Of a DNA stretch of 64,000 bases, positions 26,501 to 33,994 are shown in pieces. The stretch is from JBKCUI01 sp052161625 (GTDB lineage: Bacteria > Planctomycetota > Planctomycetia > Pirellulales > Pirellulaceae): the NCBI GenBank assembly GCA_052161625.1, contig CP197412.1. One strand, given 5' to 3'. Below the pieces are notes generated by a model that ran no database searches, was not told the origin of the DNA, and saw nothing but the letters and a program-made list of their open reading frames with translations. Numbering within the stretch: the stretch's first letter is position 1; each line of letters starts with the position of its first letter. The translations under genes were made by a program, and so were the position numbers.

Positions 26501-27532
26501 TTATTGTCCAACACGCCAAACGCAACCGGCCCAGGACCAGCCAACGCCAAAGCCGACCAAGACACTCACATCGCCGGCTTTCAGTTTGCCTTCTTGGCGA
26601 AGATCATCGATGAGAATAGGGAGTGTGCAGGAGACGGTATTTCCTCGATGGGCCAACCGGATGGGCAAATGGTCGTCATCGGTATGAAGTGCCGTTTGCA
26701 AATGCTCGAGCATTTTTCGAGTTGCTTGGTGCATCAGGAACCAATCGATTTGCTCCGGTGCGAATCCTTGTTTGGCAATCATCTCACGCACCATTTGCGG
26801 GATCGCACCCACTGTGAAACTCATCAGACTGGGACCGTCCATATAAAGACGACTCGACCATCGCTTTCGATTGCGGGGCTTGATGGCACACCCAATAGGT
26901 CTCGATCCGCCATCGGCTACGATCAATGTATCCGCCCCGCTACCATCGGTCCCAAATTCGAATCCGTTGATCGCAATCCCCTCCTGGGCTTCGATCAGCG
27001 TGGCTGCCGCGGCGTCACTAAAAATGGGCTTGATCGACCGATCATCGTCCAAGATGTATTTCGAGTAGGTTTCGGCAGTGATCAGCAAAATACGTCGACA
27101 CTGTCCGCTGGCAATCAACCCCTCCGCCAACGACAAACCATAGACGAAGCCCGAGCACCCCAGATTGAAGTCCAAAGCGCCGCAATTGGTTCGAAGCCCA
27201 AGGCGATCCTGGACCAAACAAGCCGTCGTGGGGAGTGGATAATCCGGGGTCTGTGTACACAAAAGCACAAAATCAATCGACTTCGGATCGACTCCGTTCT
27301 CTCGAAACAATTTTTCTGCAGCACGCACGGCTAGATCGGATGCCGTTTCGTCGGCCGCGGCAATGGTCCTCGAGTAGATCCCGGTCTTCTCTGCAATCAG
27401 TGCTAAGTCCCATTCAGGATTGCGGGCCTGCAATTCCTCGTTGGTTTCAACACGTTCCGGAAAATGGACAGCGATGGGGCCTATTTGCGAATGAAGCACT
27501 TTGATCCGATCTGCGATGAGAGTTCGTTCCAA
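26501..27532 (-). CDS. 3-oxoacyl-ACP synthase III (KAS III) family protein
   Basis: This 343-residue thiolase-fold enzyme has the catalytic triad Cys126 (NLGCSGFVYG), His268 (LMHQATRKM) and Asn298 (RGNTVSCTLP), as in FabH. FabH condenses acetyl-CoA with malonyl-ACP; other members make secondary metabolites or alkenes. DGSGADTL and PLPTTACLVQDRLG also fit the family. The start at 27532 is a TTG without a clear RBS; a GTG at 27499 is an alternative. No acyl carrier protein or other fatty acid gene is nearby, which leaves the pathway open. Confidence 0.88.
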   Translation of the reverse strand: MERTLIADRIKVLHSQIGPIAVHFPERVETNEELQARNPEWDLALIAEKTGIYSRTIAAADETASDLAVRAAEKLFRENGVDPKSIDFVLLCTQTPDYPLPTTACLVQDRLGLRTNCGALDFNLGCSGFVYGLSLAEGLIASGQCRRILLITAETYSKYILDDDRSIKPIFSDAAAATLIEAQEGIAINGFEFGTDGSGADTLIVADGGSRPIGCAIKPRNRKRWSSRLYMDGPSLMSFTVGAIPQMVREMIAKQGFAPEQIDWFLMHQATRKMLEHLQTALHTDDDHLPIRLAHRGNTVSCTLPILIDDLRQEGKLKAGDVSVLVGFGVGWSWAGCVWRVGQ

Positions 27533-27685
27533 ACGACTGGGACCTTCAATGATACCTTCCTATCATCTGGGAAGGTAGCCAGATCCAAATCCGCAGCAGT
27601 GCTCGCAGTTCAGTTCGCCTTCACGGTGCTGCTCGCGGTGCTGCTCGCAGTGCATCTGCATCCCAAACCCGTTCAGCCGAACGCG

Positions 27686-28624
27686 TCAGATCTTCGAGCC
27701 AGCTCCCTTGGTGAACGCCATGAAGGCCGACTCAAGGTTGATTTCCTCCGGCGCGAATCGCCGGATCGCAACCCCTTGTTTTACAAGCTCCGTTGCCAGC
27801 GGAGAATAATCCTCAACCCCTGGTTTGAGTTTGACCCGCAGCAGATTAGCCAGCAACTCAACACCCTCGACCGGTTCCTGCTTGGCTAAAATGGACTGAG
27901 CGCGTGCCAATTGGTCGGGACTACCAGGCTCGATCAACAAGACGACATTCGGACTCACCTTGCGAATAATGGCGTCAACGTCATCGTTGGCAATCAGCAC
28001 CCCCGAGTCAATGATCCCCACCTTGTTGCAGACGTCTGCCAATTCCGGCAGGATGTGGCTGCTAACAATGATCGTCTTTCCCATCCCGCCGAGCCTTCGC
28101 ATCAAGGCTCGCATCTCGATTCTCGCGCGAGGATCCAATCCGCTGAGGGGTTCATCCAGCAACAGGACAGCTGGGTCATGCAACAAGACTCGCGCCAGCC
28201 CTAAACGCTGGGTCTGTCCTCGCGACAACGTATTTGCGTAGGCATCTCGCTTGAAATCCAAATCAACGACTTCCAGCATCTCGTCGCAACGCTTCCGCCT
28301 CGCATGTGGCGCAATTCGGTATGCCGCAGCGAAAAATTCAAGGTACTCGATGACCGTCATGTCGTCGTACACACCAAAAAAGTCAGGCATGTACCCGACC
28401 ATGCGACGAATCTCTTTCGGGTGGGTGTAGATCGAATAACCACACACATAGGCCTCCCCGTAGGTCGGCGTAAGCAACGTCGCGATAATCCGCATCGTTG
28501 TGGTTTTCCCGGCACCATTCGGTCCGATGAACCCAAACAAATCCCCCTGCCCCAATTCCAGATCGATATCTCGAATCGCGTACATCTCGTCGTACTTTTT
28601 CGTCAGCTGCGATACTTTGATCAC
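27686..28624 (-). CDS. ABC transporter ATP-binding protein
   Basis: The 312-residue protein has Walker A GPNGAGKTT at about 36-44, signature LSRGQTQRL at about 133-141, Walker B VLLLDEPLSGLD at about 152-163 and the switch His (SSHI) at about 194. The C-terminal 70 residues form the extension usual in ABC-2 type exporters. It starts with a GTG 27 bases after the stop of the GATase-like membrane protein gene, so the two are one operon. No classic permease is adjacent in the window; the partner may be encoded elsewhere or upstream genes beyond similarity. Confidence 0.92.
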   Translation of the reverse strand: MIKVSQLTKKYDEMYAIRDIDLELGQGDLFGFIGPNGAGKTTTMRIIATLLTPTYGEAYVCGYSIYTHPKEIRRMVGYMPDFFGVYDDMTVIEYLEFFAAAYRIAPHARRKRCDEMLEVVDLDFKRDAYANTLSRGQTQRLGLARVLLHDPAVLLLDEPLSGLDPRARIEMRALMRRLGGMGKTIIVSSHILPELADVCNKVGIIDSGVLIANDDVDAIIRKVSPNVVLLIEPGSPDQLARAQSILAKQEPVEGVELLANLLRVKLKPGVEDYSPLATELVKQGVAIRRFAPEEINLESAFMAFTKGAGSKI

Positions 28625-28651
28625 GTTGGGTTCGCTTGCCTTTCAAGGACT

Positions 28652-30970
28652 CTATTCATCATCCGCCGCCGCGTCCCGTTTACTACCAGCGGGTTGCTCC
28701 ACCGGAATCACGATGCGAATCATCGCAGTTCGCGTTCCTTCCAATTCCGCCCCAAGCCTCTCGGGTTGATTCAATCCATTCTGCTTGCTGGTTCTCACAG
28801 GAATCCATTCCACTTGCGACTCAGGTAGTTCCGCAAAGAGAATCGCACGTTCGGTTCGCAAGAGCTCGCTCAAATCCAGCTTCGCAAGGTAGCGGTGAAT
28901 CATTCCGGTGTATCCAAATCCCCCCGCATTCCGATGAAAGGCCAGCATCTCCAGCAACCTCTTCGGATCGTTCGTCTCATTGCGATCCCAAGGCGTTCCT
29001 TCATCCTTGCCATCCACATTGATCCGCTTCTGCAATCGCCTCGCAAAGTCCTTTGGAATCGTACTCACGGACAATGAAACTCCCTCCCCTGTTCTCATTC
29101 GCAAGGGAAGGGAATAGAACCGGCCGCGATAAAGCAGGACACCGTTCCGTAATTCGCAAGGCAATGGATTGACAATGGACCCATTGAGCAAATCAACCGC
29201 TCCCGGGATGCTGCTCAAGTTTCCAAACTGCCAATCCTTTGGCATTGGCATCTCTTCTGTCGCCATCAAACTCTTCGTTCCAGCCTCTGGAAGCCCCAGC
29301 CACTGAATGGAGGACGGAACAAGTCCCTGCACAGAAGCTTTCTTTACAATCTCATAGCTTGGCATGATCCGATCGGTAGCAACCGTCGAGTCGAATCCTC
29401 CTAGACTTTTCCCCGGTTGCCCCATCCAATCGACCACGATCGATGGCGGAACCTTTGAATCTCCACGTAGCTGATCGTGAAGAAGCCCCTTTGGATTGGC
29501 CCGCGCCTCAACGGAAAAGACCCCACGCGATCCGCCGTAAAGATGCGCATAGGTTTTTGCAGTCACGACACCGGTTCGCGCGTCGATATCGAGCAATTCG
29601 ACCGCATTGAGCTGCGGGGAGGACGGCTTCCATCGCTGTTGCATCACGGACAATAGCAAGCAACAACCCACCGAAGTCCCGATGAGGGTCAGCCAAGTCC
29701 AACGAGGTCTCTTCCAACGCTTGGCCACGAGAAAGAAATCGATGGGTCCGAGCACGGCCAACATCAGGCCCAGCAACACGGATATTTGCGTCAAGTTACC
29801 CATTCGCAGATTGGCGAACTGATCCAGTGTACTGTTGAGCTGCAAGGACAAATCTTCTGCCCCCACCATCGACTTGGCGTTCGCACCGCGACCTTCCCAT
29901 TGATCGTTTAATATCCACTTGATAAATGCCGGCTGGCTTTCCCATCGCAAAAGGGATTGGCTATCGATCTCGGTTGCGATCAGCCGTACTTTTCCCAATC
30001 CAAATGCCCACTTCGCAAGAAGCGGATATCGCCCTCGGTCCGCTTTCTGTCCCAATAGATCCAAGCCCGCATCGTTGAGCTCCAGAATCGCGGAATCAAA
30101 CGGTTGGAGCGGAATCTCGGAATTCAAAAAGGATTCGAGGGGACCAGGGTTGCACTGCAAAGCAACCTCCAACCACTTTCCGGGAACCATCTCCCCCAGC
30201 GAAGGATGCTGGAACCAAGCCTCCGCATTGGCTCCTAAGGTGAGCAAACATCGGCCACCTCCTCGCACCCAATCTCGCACCCCAGACGCTTGAGAATCGC
30301 GAAGACCCTCGAGCAAATCTCGATTGCTGGATGAGAAGACCAATAGATCAACACCGTCCCAAGCAGCCGCGCTCTCAGGAAGCCATTGCGATTGATCTAA
30401 TTCGGTTACCGTGTAATCCCCGAGTATTCCTTTCGCGGAGCGAAGGACAGCGCTGTCGAGCTTCATGCCACTCGTTCCGATTCCCACGACCCATGGCTGC
30501 TCAGCTGGCAGGACGACGCCCCGCTCCACATCCGTCAGGGAGCGAGTCTCCATCAACTCGCCCGTCTGGGCATGAAGTACTCGCACGACGATCGGTCGTT
30601 GAGCTCGGCCATGTTTCGCATAAATGGGAAGTGTGACCGTTTCGGTAGCCCGCAAATCGGCCTTCCAATCCGCCGACCGATACCGAACACCGACACCTTC
30701 GCCATCGACCGTATCGAGTTCCAACAGAACCGATAGATCTCGATCGCTGGACAATTCCACCTGATGGACTGTTTCGAAACCGACTTTCCAGACCCCATTC
30801 AATCCAGATCGTATCGAACGGATCACTTTTCCCGCATCGACATCTGCTCCTGAGACACTGCCTCCCACGAGCAAGACAAGGGAAATGGAAACACCAAAAA
30901 GAAAGAGCATCGATGCAGTCGCACCGATGCTCCGTATGAGATAAACAGCCCCCCGCCCGATCGCCTGCAT
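28652..30970 (-). CDS. GATase-like membrane protein with large periplasmic domain
   Basis: The 772-residue protein was started at the ATG at 30970; a TTG at 31021 is an alternative with 17 more residues. Residues about 20-40 are hydrophobic (LFLFGVSISLVLLVGGSV), and a second pair occurs near 420-470 (ISVLLGLMLAVLGPIDFFLVAKRW, TWLTLIGTSVGCCLLL). Between them lies a glutamine-amidotransferase-type fold: WDGVDLLVFSSSNRDLLEGL, VRGGGRCLLTLGANAEAWF, but without a catalytic Cys. The remainder is beta-rich. Related proteins without the catalytic Cys occur near planctomycete aerotolerance (Bat-like) operons. It precedes an ABC ATPase. Confidence 0.7.
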   Translation of the reverse strand: MQAIGRGAVYLIRSIGATASMLFLFGVSISLVLLVGGSVSGADVDAGKVIRSIRSGLNGVWKVGFETVHQVELSSDRDLSVLLELDTVDGEGVGVRYRSADWKADLRATETVTLPIYAKHGRAQRPIVVRVLHAQTGELMETRSLTDVERGVVLPAEQPWVVGIGTSGMKLDSAVLRSAKGILGDYTVTELDQSQWLPESAAAWDGVDLLVFSSSNRDLLEGLRDSQASGVRDWVRGGGRCLLTLGANAEAWFQHPSLGEMVPGKWLEVALQCNPGPLESFLNSEIPLQPFDSAILELNDAGLDLLGQKADRGRYPLLAKWAFGLGKVRLIATEIDSQSLLRWESQPAFIKWILNDQWEGRGANAKSMVGAEDLSLQLNSTLDQFANLRMGNLTQISVLLGLMLAVLGPIDFFLVAKRWKRPRWTWLTLIGTSVGCCLLLSVMQQRWKPSSPQLNAVELLDIDARTGVVTAKTYAHLYGGSRGVFSVEARANPKGLLHDQLRGDSKVPPSIVVDWMGQPGKSLGGFDSTVATDRIMPSYEIVKKASVQGLVPSSIQWLGLPEAGTKSLMATEEMPMPKDWQFGNLSSIPGAVDLLNGSIVNPLPCELRNGVLLYRGRFYSLPLRMRTGEGVSLSVSTIPKDFARRLQKRINVDGKDEGTPWDRNETNDPKRLLEMLAFHRNAGGFGYTGMIHRYLAKLDLSELLRTERAILFAELPESQVEWIPVRTSKQNGLNQPERLGAELEGTRTAMIRIVIPVEQPAGSKRDAAADDE

Positions 30971-31034
30971 CAGTTTAGGACAAGACTTCGAGGCAAGCAG
31001 AAAGGAAAGGCTGGGAGTCAACGTTCAACAATTC

Positions 31035-32039
31035 TTAATCGAGTCGCTTTACTTGAATATTGCGGAAGTAAACACGGCTACCGGGATCATGGCATTGCAA
31101 TGCGAAGGTCCCTTCGTCGATTACTCGCGTAAAGTCCTTACCAGGCTTGGAGCCGGCAGGTTCTTCGTACTCGACAATCGTCTTTCCGTCGACCTTCAAC
31201 GTCACCTTTTTTCCCTGGACAATGACTTCCTGAGTGTACCATACGTTGTCTTTCGCGGCCGGTTCTGCCACATCTTTGACCGAGTACAAACTGCTCGTTC
31301 GGCGAGGATCTTTGTCGTAGGAATTGTTGACCTGGACTTCAAAGCCGTGTTTGGGCCAATTGGCGTCCTGATACTTGGTGTGGAAATAGATGCCACCGTT
31401 CGAGTTCGGCATTGTCTTGACTTCAACCTTCAAATGAAAGTTTTTGAACGGCTTGTCGTCACCGACATAGAACAAATGGCTTCGTTCGCCTTGGCAAACA
31501 AAAGCACCATCCTCGATCGTCCAGCTCTTTTCGTTCTCGTTGATCTTCCAGCCCGTGAACGATTTTCCATCGAACAGCGATTTGAACCCTTCGTCAGCCG
31601 CCGTGCTAACGAAGGATATCCATTTTCCCACGGGTTGTTTCCCCTTGATATCGCCGCCAGGGAGTTCCCCTGCATTGATTTTGGCGCCGAACGTCTTCTC
31701 GGCTCCCTTGGCTTTCAGTTCTTCGACTTTGGCGAAGATGGCTTCCATTTCCTTTTTAGCCTTCTCCGGATCGCTCTTGAGCAACGGCTTCAACGTGTCC
31801 TTGTCGAATCCGGTGTCATGCAACGCTTCACCGTAGGGATTTCGCTTCTTTTTGTTTTCGCCGTCGATATGACAAACATTGCACTTGGCTTCGGCCGCCA
31901 GCTTCTTGAAGTCTTCGTTCTTGCTGGCCTCTACATATTTCTTGCCAAACGCTTCGCCGAATTCTTTGATGGCAAATGCTGGTTGAGGTGAGAAAGCTGC
32001 ACCCAGAACGAGTGCGCATCCAACGATCAATTTACGCAT
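31035..32039 (-). CDS. DUF1080 protein with N-terminal haem-type CxxCH motif
   Basis: This 334-residue protein has a signal peptide ending QPAFA (residue 23) and a segment with KCNVCHID at about 53-59. The latter resembles the cytochrome c-like heads found in planctomycete DUF1080 proteins. DUF1080 (3-keto-disaccharide hydrolase type) occupies about 150-332: SLFDGKSFTGWKINENEKSW, GIYFHTKYQD, HGFEVQVNN, HDPGSRVYFRNIQVKRL. Characterised DUF1080 members bind or hydrolyse 3-ketoglycosides in the periplasm; the haem motif may instead serve redox linkage. Whether one CxxCH is loaded with haem is not shown. Confidence 0.85.
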   Translation of the reverse strand: MRKLIVGCALVLGAAFSPQPAFAIKEFGEAFGKKYVEASKNEDFKKLAAEAKCNVCHIDGENKKKRNPYGEALHDTGFDKDTLKPLLKSDPEKAKKEMEAIFAKVEELKAKGAEKTFGAKINAGELPGGDIKGKQPVGKWISFVSTAADEGFKSLFDGKSFTGWKINENEKSWTIEDGAFVCQGERSHLFYVGDDKPFKNFHLKVEVKTMPNSNGGIYFHTKYQDANWPKHGFEVQVNNSYDKDPRRTSSLYSVKDVAEPAAKDNVWYTQEVIVQGKKVTLKVDGKTIVEYEEPAGSKPGKDFTRVIDEGTFALQCHDPGSRVYFRNIQVKRLD

Positions 32040-32207
32040 ACGAGTCGAAACTCCACTGTGGTAGGTAAGGCTAAAAAGCCATGAAACGAAGGATTTGCCA
32101 AGGACGAGCCTTCGTCAACGCAATCTGATTTAAATGAACAACCGTCCCGATGTCAAACGGAAGGTGCAAATAACACCCCCAAACAAAGGATTTCGGCTTG
32201 GTCTGTC

Positions 32208-32963
32208 TCAAGATCGATGCAGAACGACCATCAAACTGTTCCAATTCAGCTCCCCCGTCTCGGACGCTCGATCGAATGCCTCCTTTGCAAACACCCTCGC
32301 GCGCGCCTCCTGAGCGTCAAGTTTCAACAGAGCGGAAATGAGGAGAAGATTTCCAACCGCGAGCTCTTCGTTCTCAAGTGCCATTCGGGAGAACTGATTC
32401 AGACTCTCGTCGAACGAAATCGGCGTCGATTCCAAATAATTTCGCAGGGTTCCACCCCCCAATTCCTTTCCTTCCAACCGACTCCCAGCGGCACAAGCCG
32501 TATTGAGGAGATCCAGCACCGAATCGAGTTCGGTTTCCGATTCCGGTGCGAAGAGCCTTAAAACCGCATGTCGCAACGCGACCCCTTTCGCCATTCCCTG
32601 CGAATTCTTCGACATGGCTTCGCAGGATCGCAAGGCGGACGCGAAATCCCCCCTACTGACGAGATCATCGAGCATTGCAGTAGCCGACGCATCCCAGCCA
32701 GCAGACGTGGAATCCATCGTGGAAAGGACGCGAAACGGTAAGCCAAGTTCCTCGTCGACGGCAAAGACAACTGGTTCCCCGGCGAACGCCTGGCGATCGC
32801 CACCGAACAACCCAACGGCTGTCGATATCCCCGCCATTGCCGATATCGCCGTCACTGTCGATACCCCCGCCAAAAAAGGCATGGCCAATTGCAATCGCTT
32901 CCCCCTACCAGACTGCGGAATTAGGAGGGTTTCGATCAAGTCATGGAATTGGCATTTCAACAC
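32208..32963 (-). CDS. Hypothetical protein with N-terminal membrane segment
   Basis: This 251-residue protein starts with a GTG at 32963 that has AAGGAG nine bases upstream. Residues about 27-55 are hydrophobic and glycine/alanine-rich (MPFLAGVSTVTAISAMAG) and could be a signal anchor. The rest is helical and rich in Ala, Leu, Glu, with TPR-like segments (LVSRGDFASALRSCEAMSK, LLLISALLKLDAQEARARVF). No family was recognised. The neighbour downstream is the DUF1080 gene, about 170 bp away. Confidence 0.6.
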   Translation of the reverse strand: MLKCQFHDLIETLLIPQSGRGKRLQLAMPFLAGVSTVTAISAMAGISTAVGLFGGDRQAFAGEPVVFAVDEELGLPFRVLSTMDSTSAGWDASATAMLDDLVSRGDFASALRSCEAMSKNSQGMAKGVALRHAVLRLFAPESETELDSVLDLLNTACAAGSRLEGKELGGGTLRNYLESTPISFDESLNQFSRMALENEELAVGNLLLISALLKLDAQEARARVFAKEAFDRASETGELNWNSLMVVLHRS

Positions 32964-33153
32964 GTGACACGACTCCTTCGGGGATCCATGCGTGAACCAC
33001 TCGCCCCCAAGAAACTGCGCTCAGAGGACTTCCAAAGTATCCAGCCTCCTGGCGAGGATTGCCAACAGACCCGCCCCATTTCTCATCCAATTTGCCGACG
33101 TGTGCGGCATCACCGTCGCAATCCCCACACTTTACCTTCGACCGATGGCTGAA

Positions 33154-33726
33154 TTAACCCGATGGCTGAATGATTTGTCGGAAGGTCAGATTGATACGTT
33201 CCCCAACAGGTCGCTTCGTTTTCGGAACCTCGTGTTGCCAGTGCTGTTGCATCGAGCCGGACATGATGATCAACGTCCCATTCCCCACCAAGAACGTGCG
33301 AGTTTCACGCGTTCGATTGTGACGGATCCTAAACTTCCGCGTCGCGCCGAGGGAAAGTGACCCGATCGTATTTCCCATCTCAGGCTCATCATCCGCATGC
33401 CACCCCATGCTGTCGCTGCCGTGGCGATATCGATTGAGCAAACAATAGTTGTAGGAGCCAAGCACCGCCTCGACCTTTGTCTTTAGCTCTAAAAGCTCTT
33501 GAAACCACGGAAGCGCCGCATAATCTCTCCCCGAGTACCTGTACGAAAGCCCCGAATCCCCGTAGGAAGAAATCAACCTGGGCTGCATGCTCCCGAATAG
33601 CCCCGGCTTCTGCTCCCATCGGCAACGATCCTTCAGAATCTCAAAATACCGGTCCGCTTCCAGGGAATCCAAGAATGAATCCTCGTAGGTAAGCAACCCA
33701 CCATCGGCCAGCTCTATCGTCTGCAT
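33154..33726 (-). CDS. alkB: AlkB-family 2-oxoglutarate/Fe(II) dioxygenase
   Basis: The 190-residue protein starts at the ATG at 33726 (MQTIELADGG). Upstream in-frame codons are Cys/Pro-rich and unlike AlkB. The iron ligands are His110 and Asp112 (GWHADDEPEMG) and His165 (WQHEVPK), and Arg177 and Arg183 (GERINLTFRQI) bind 2-oxoglutarate. It repairs alkylated DNA or RNA bases by oxidative dealkylation, and the size fits the ALKBH2/3-like bacterial group. It is a single gene; a 15-bp tandem repeat lies about 90 bp upstream. Confidence 0.92.
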   Translation of the reverse strand: MQTIELADGGLLTYEDSFLDSLEADRYFEILKDRCRWEQKPGLFGSMQPRLISSYGDSGLSYRYSGRDYAALPWFQELLELKTKVEAVLGSYNYCLLNRYRHGSDSMGWHADDEPEMGNTIGSLSLGATRKFRIRHNRTRETRTFLVGNGTLIIMSGSMQQHWQHEVPKTKRPVGERINLTFRQIIQPSG

Positions 33727-33813
33727 CAAAAATCGTTTCGTATGGGACTTCAAGACTACGAGACACCCGACATACCAATATCCCCAGCGCCCGCAGCAAC
33801 CTTGCGATGATGT

Positions 33814-33843
33814 TGGCAATAATGTCTGTGGCAATATTGTCTG
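33814..33843. repeat. 15-bp tandem duplication upstream of alkB
   Basis: TGGCAATAATGTCTG is followed immediately by TGGCAATATTGTCTG (one difference). The second unit contains the near-palindrome GCAATATTG. It lies between alkB and the GH32 gene, in a stretch of about 270 bases without a supported gene. Confidence 0.6.
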
Positions 33844-33994
33844 CGGAGAACAAGCCTCCCGTTCTAAAACGGCTGGATGGCCAAGGTGGATCGATGGGCA
33901 TATGCCCCCTTCCCGGCAATACTTGCTTCTGACGATGCCGTGAAAATGGTAAACTGGATGTCTATCCCTACCCCTCCTCCAGGACATCCCTCTC

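Noticed and set aside
27554..27576. Inverted repeat ACCTTCC/GGAAGGT upstream of the KAS III gene
   Set aside because: Stem of seven bases with no T-run and no neighbouring signal; could be chance.
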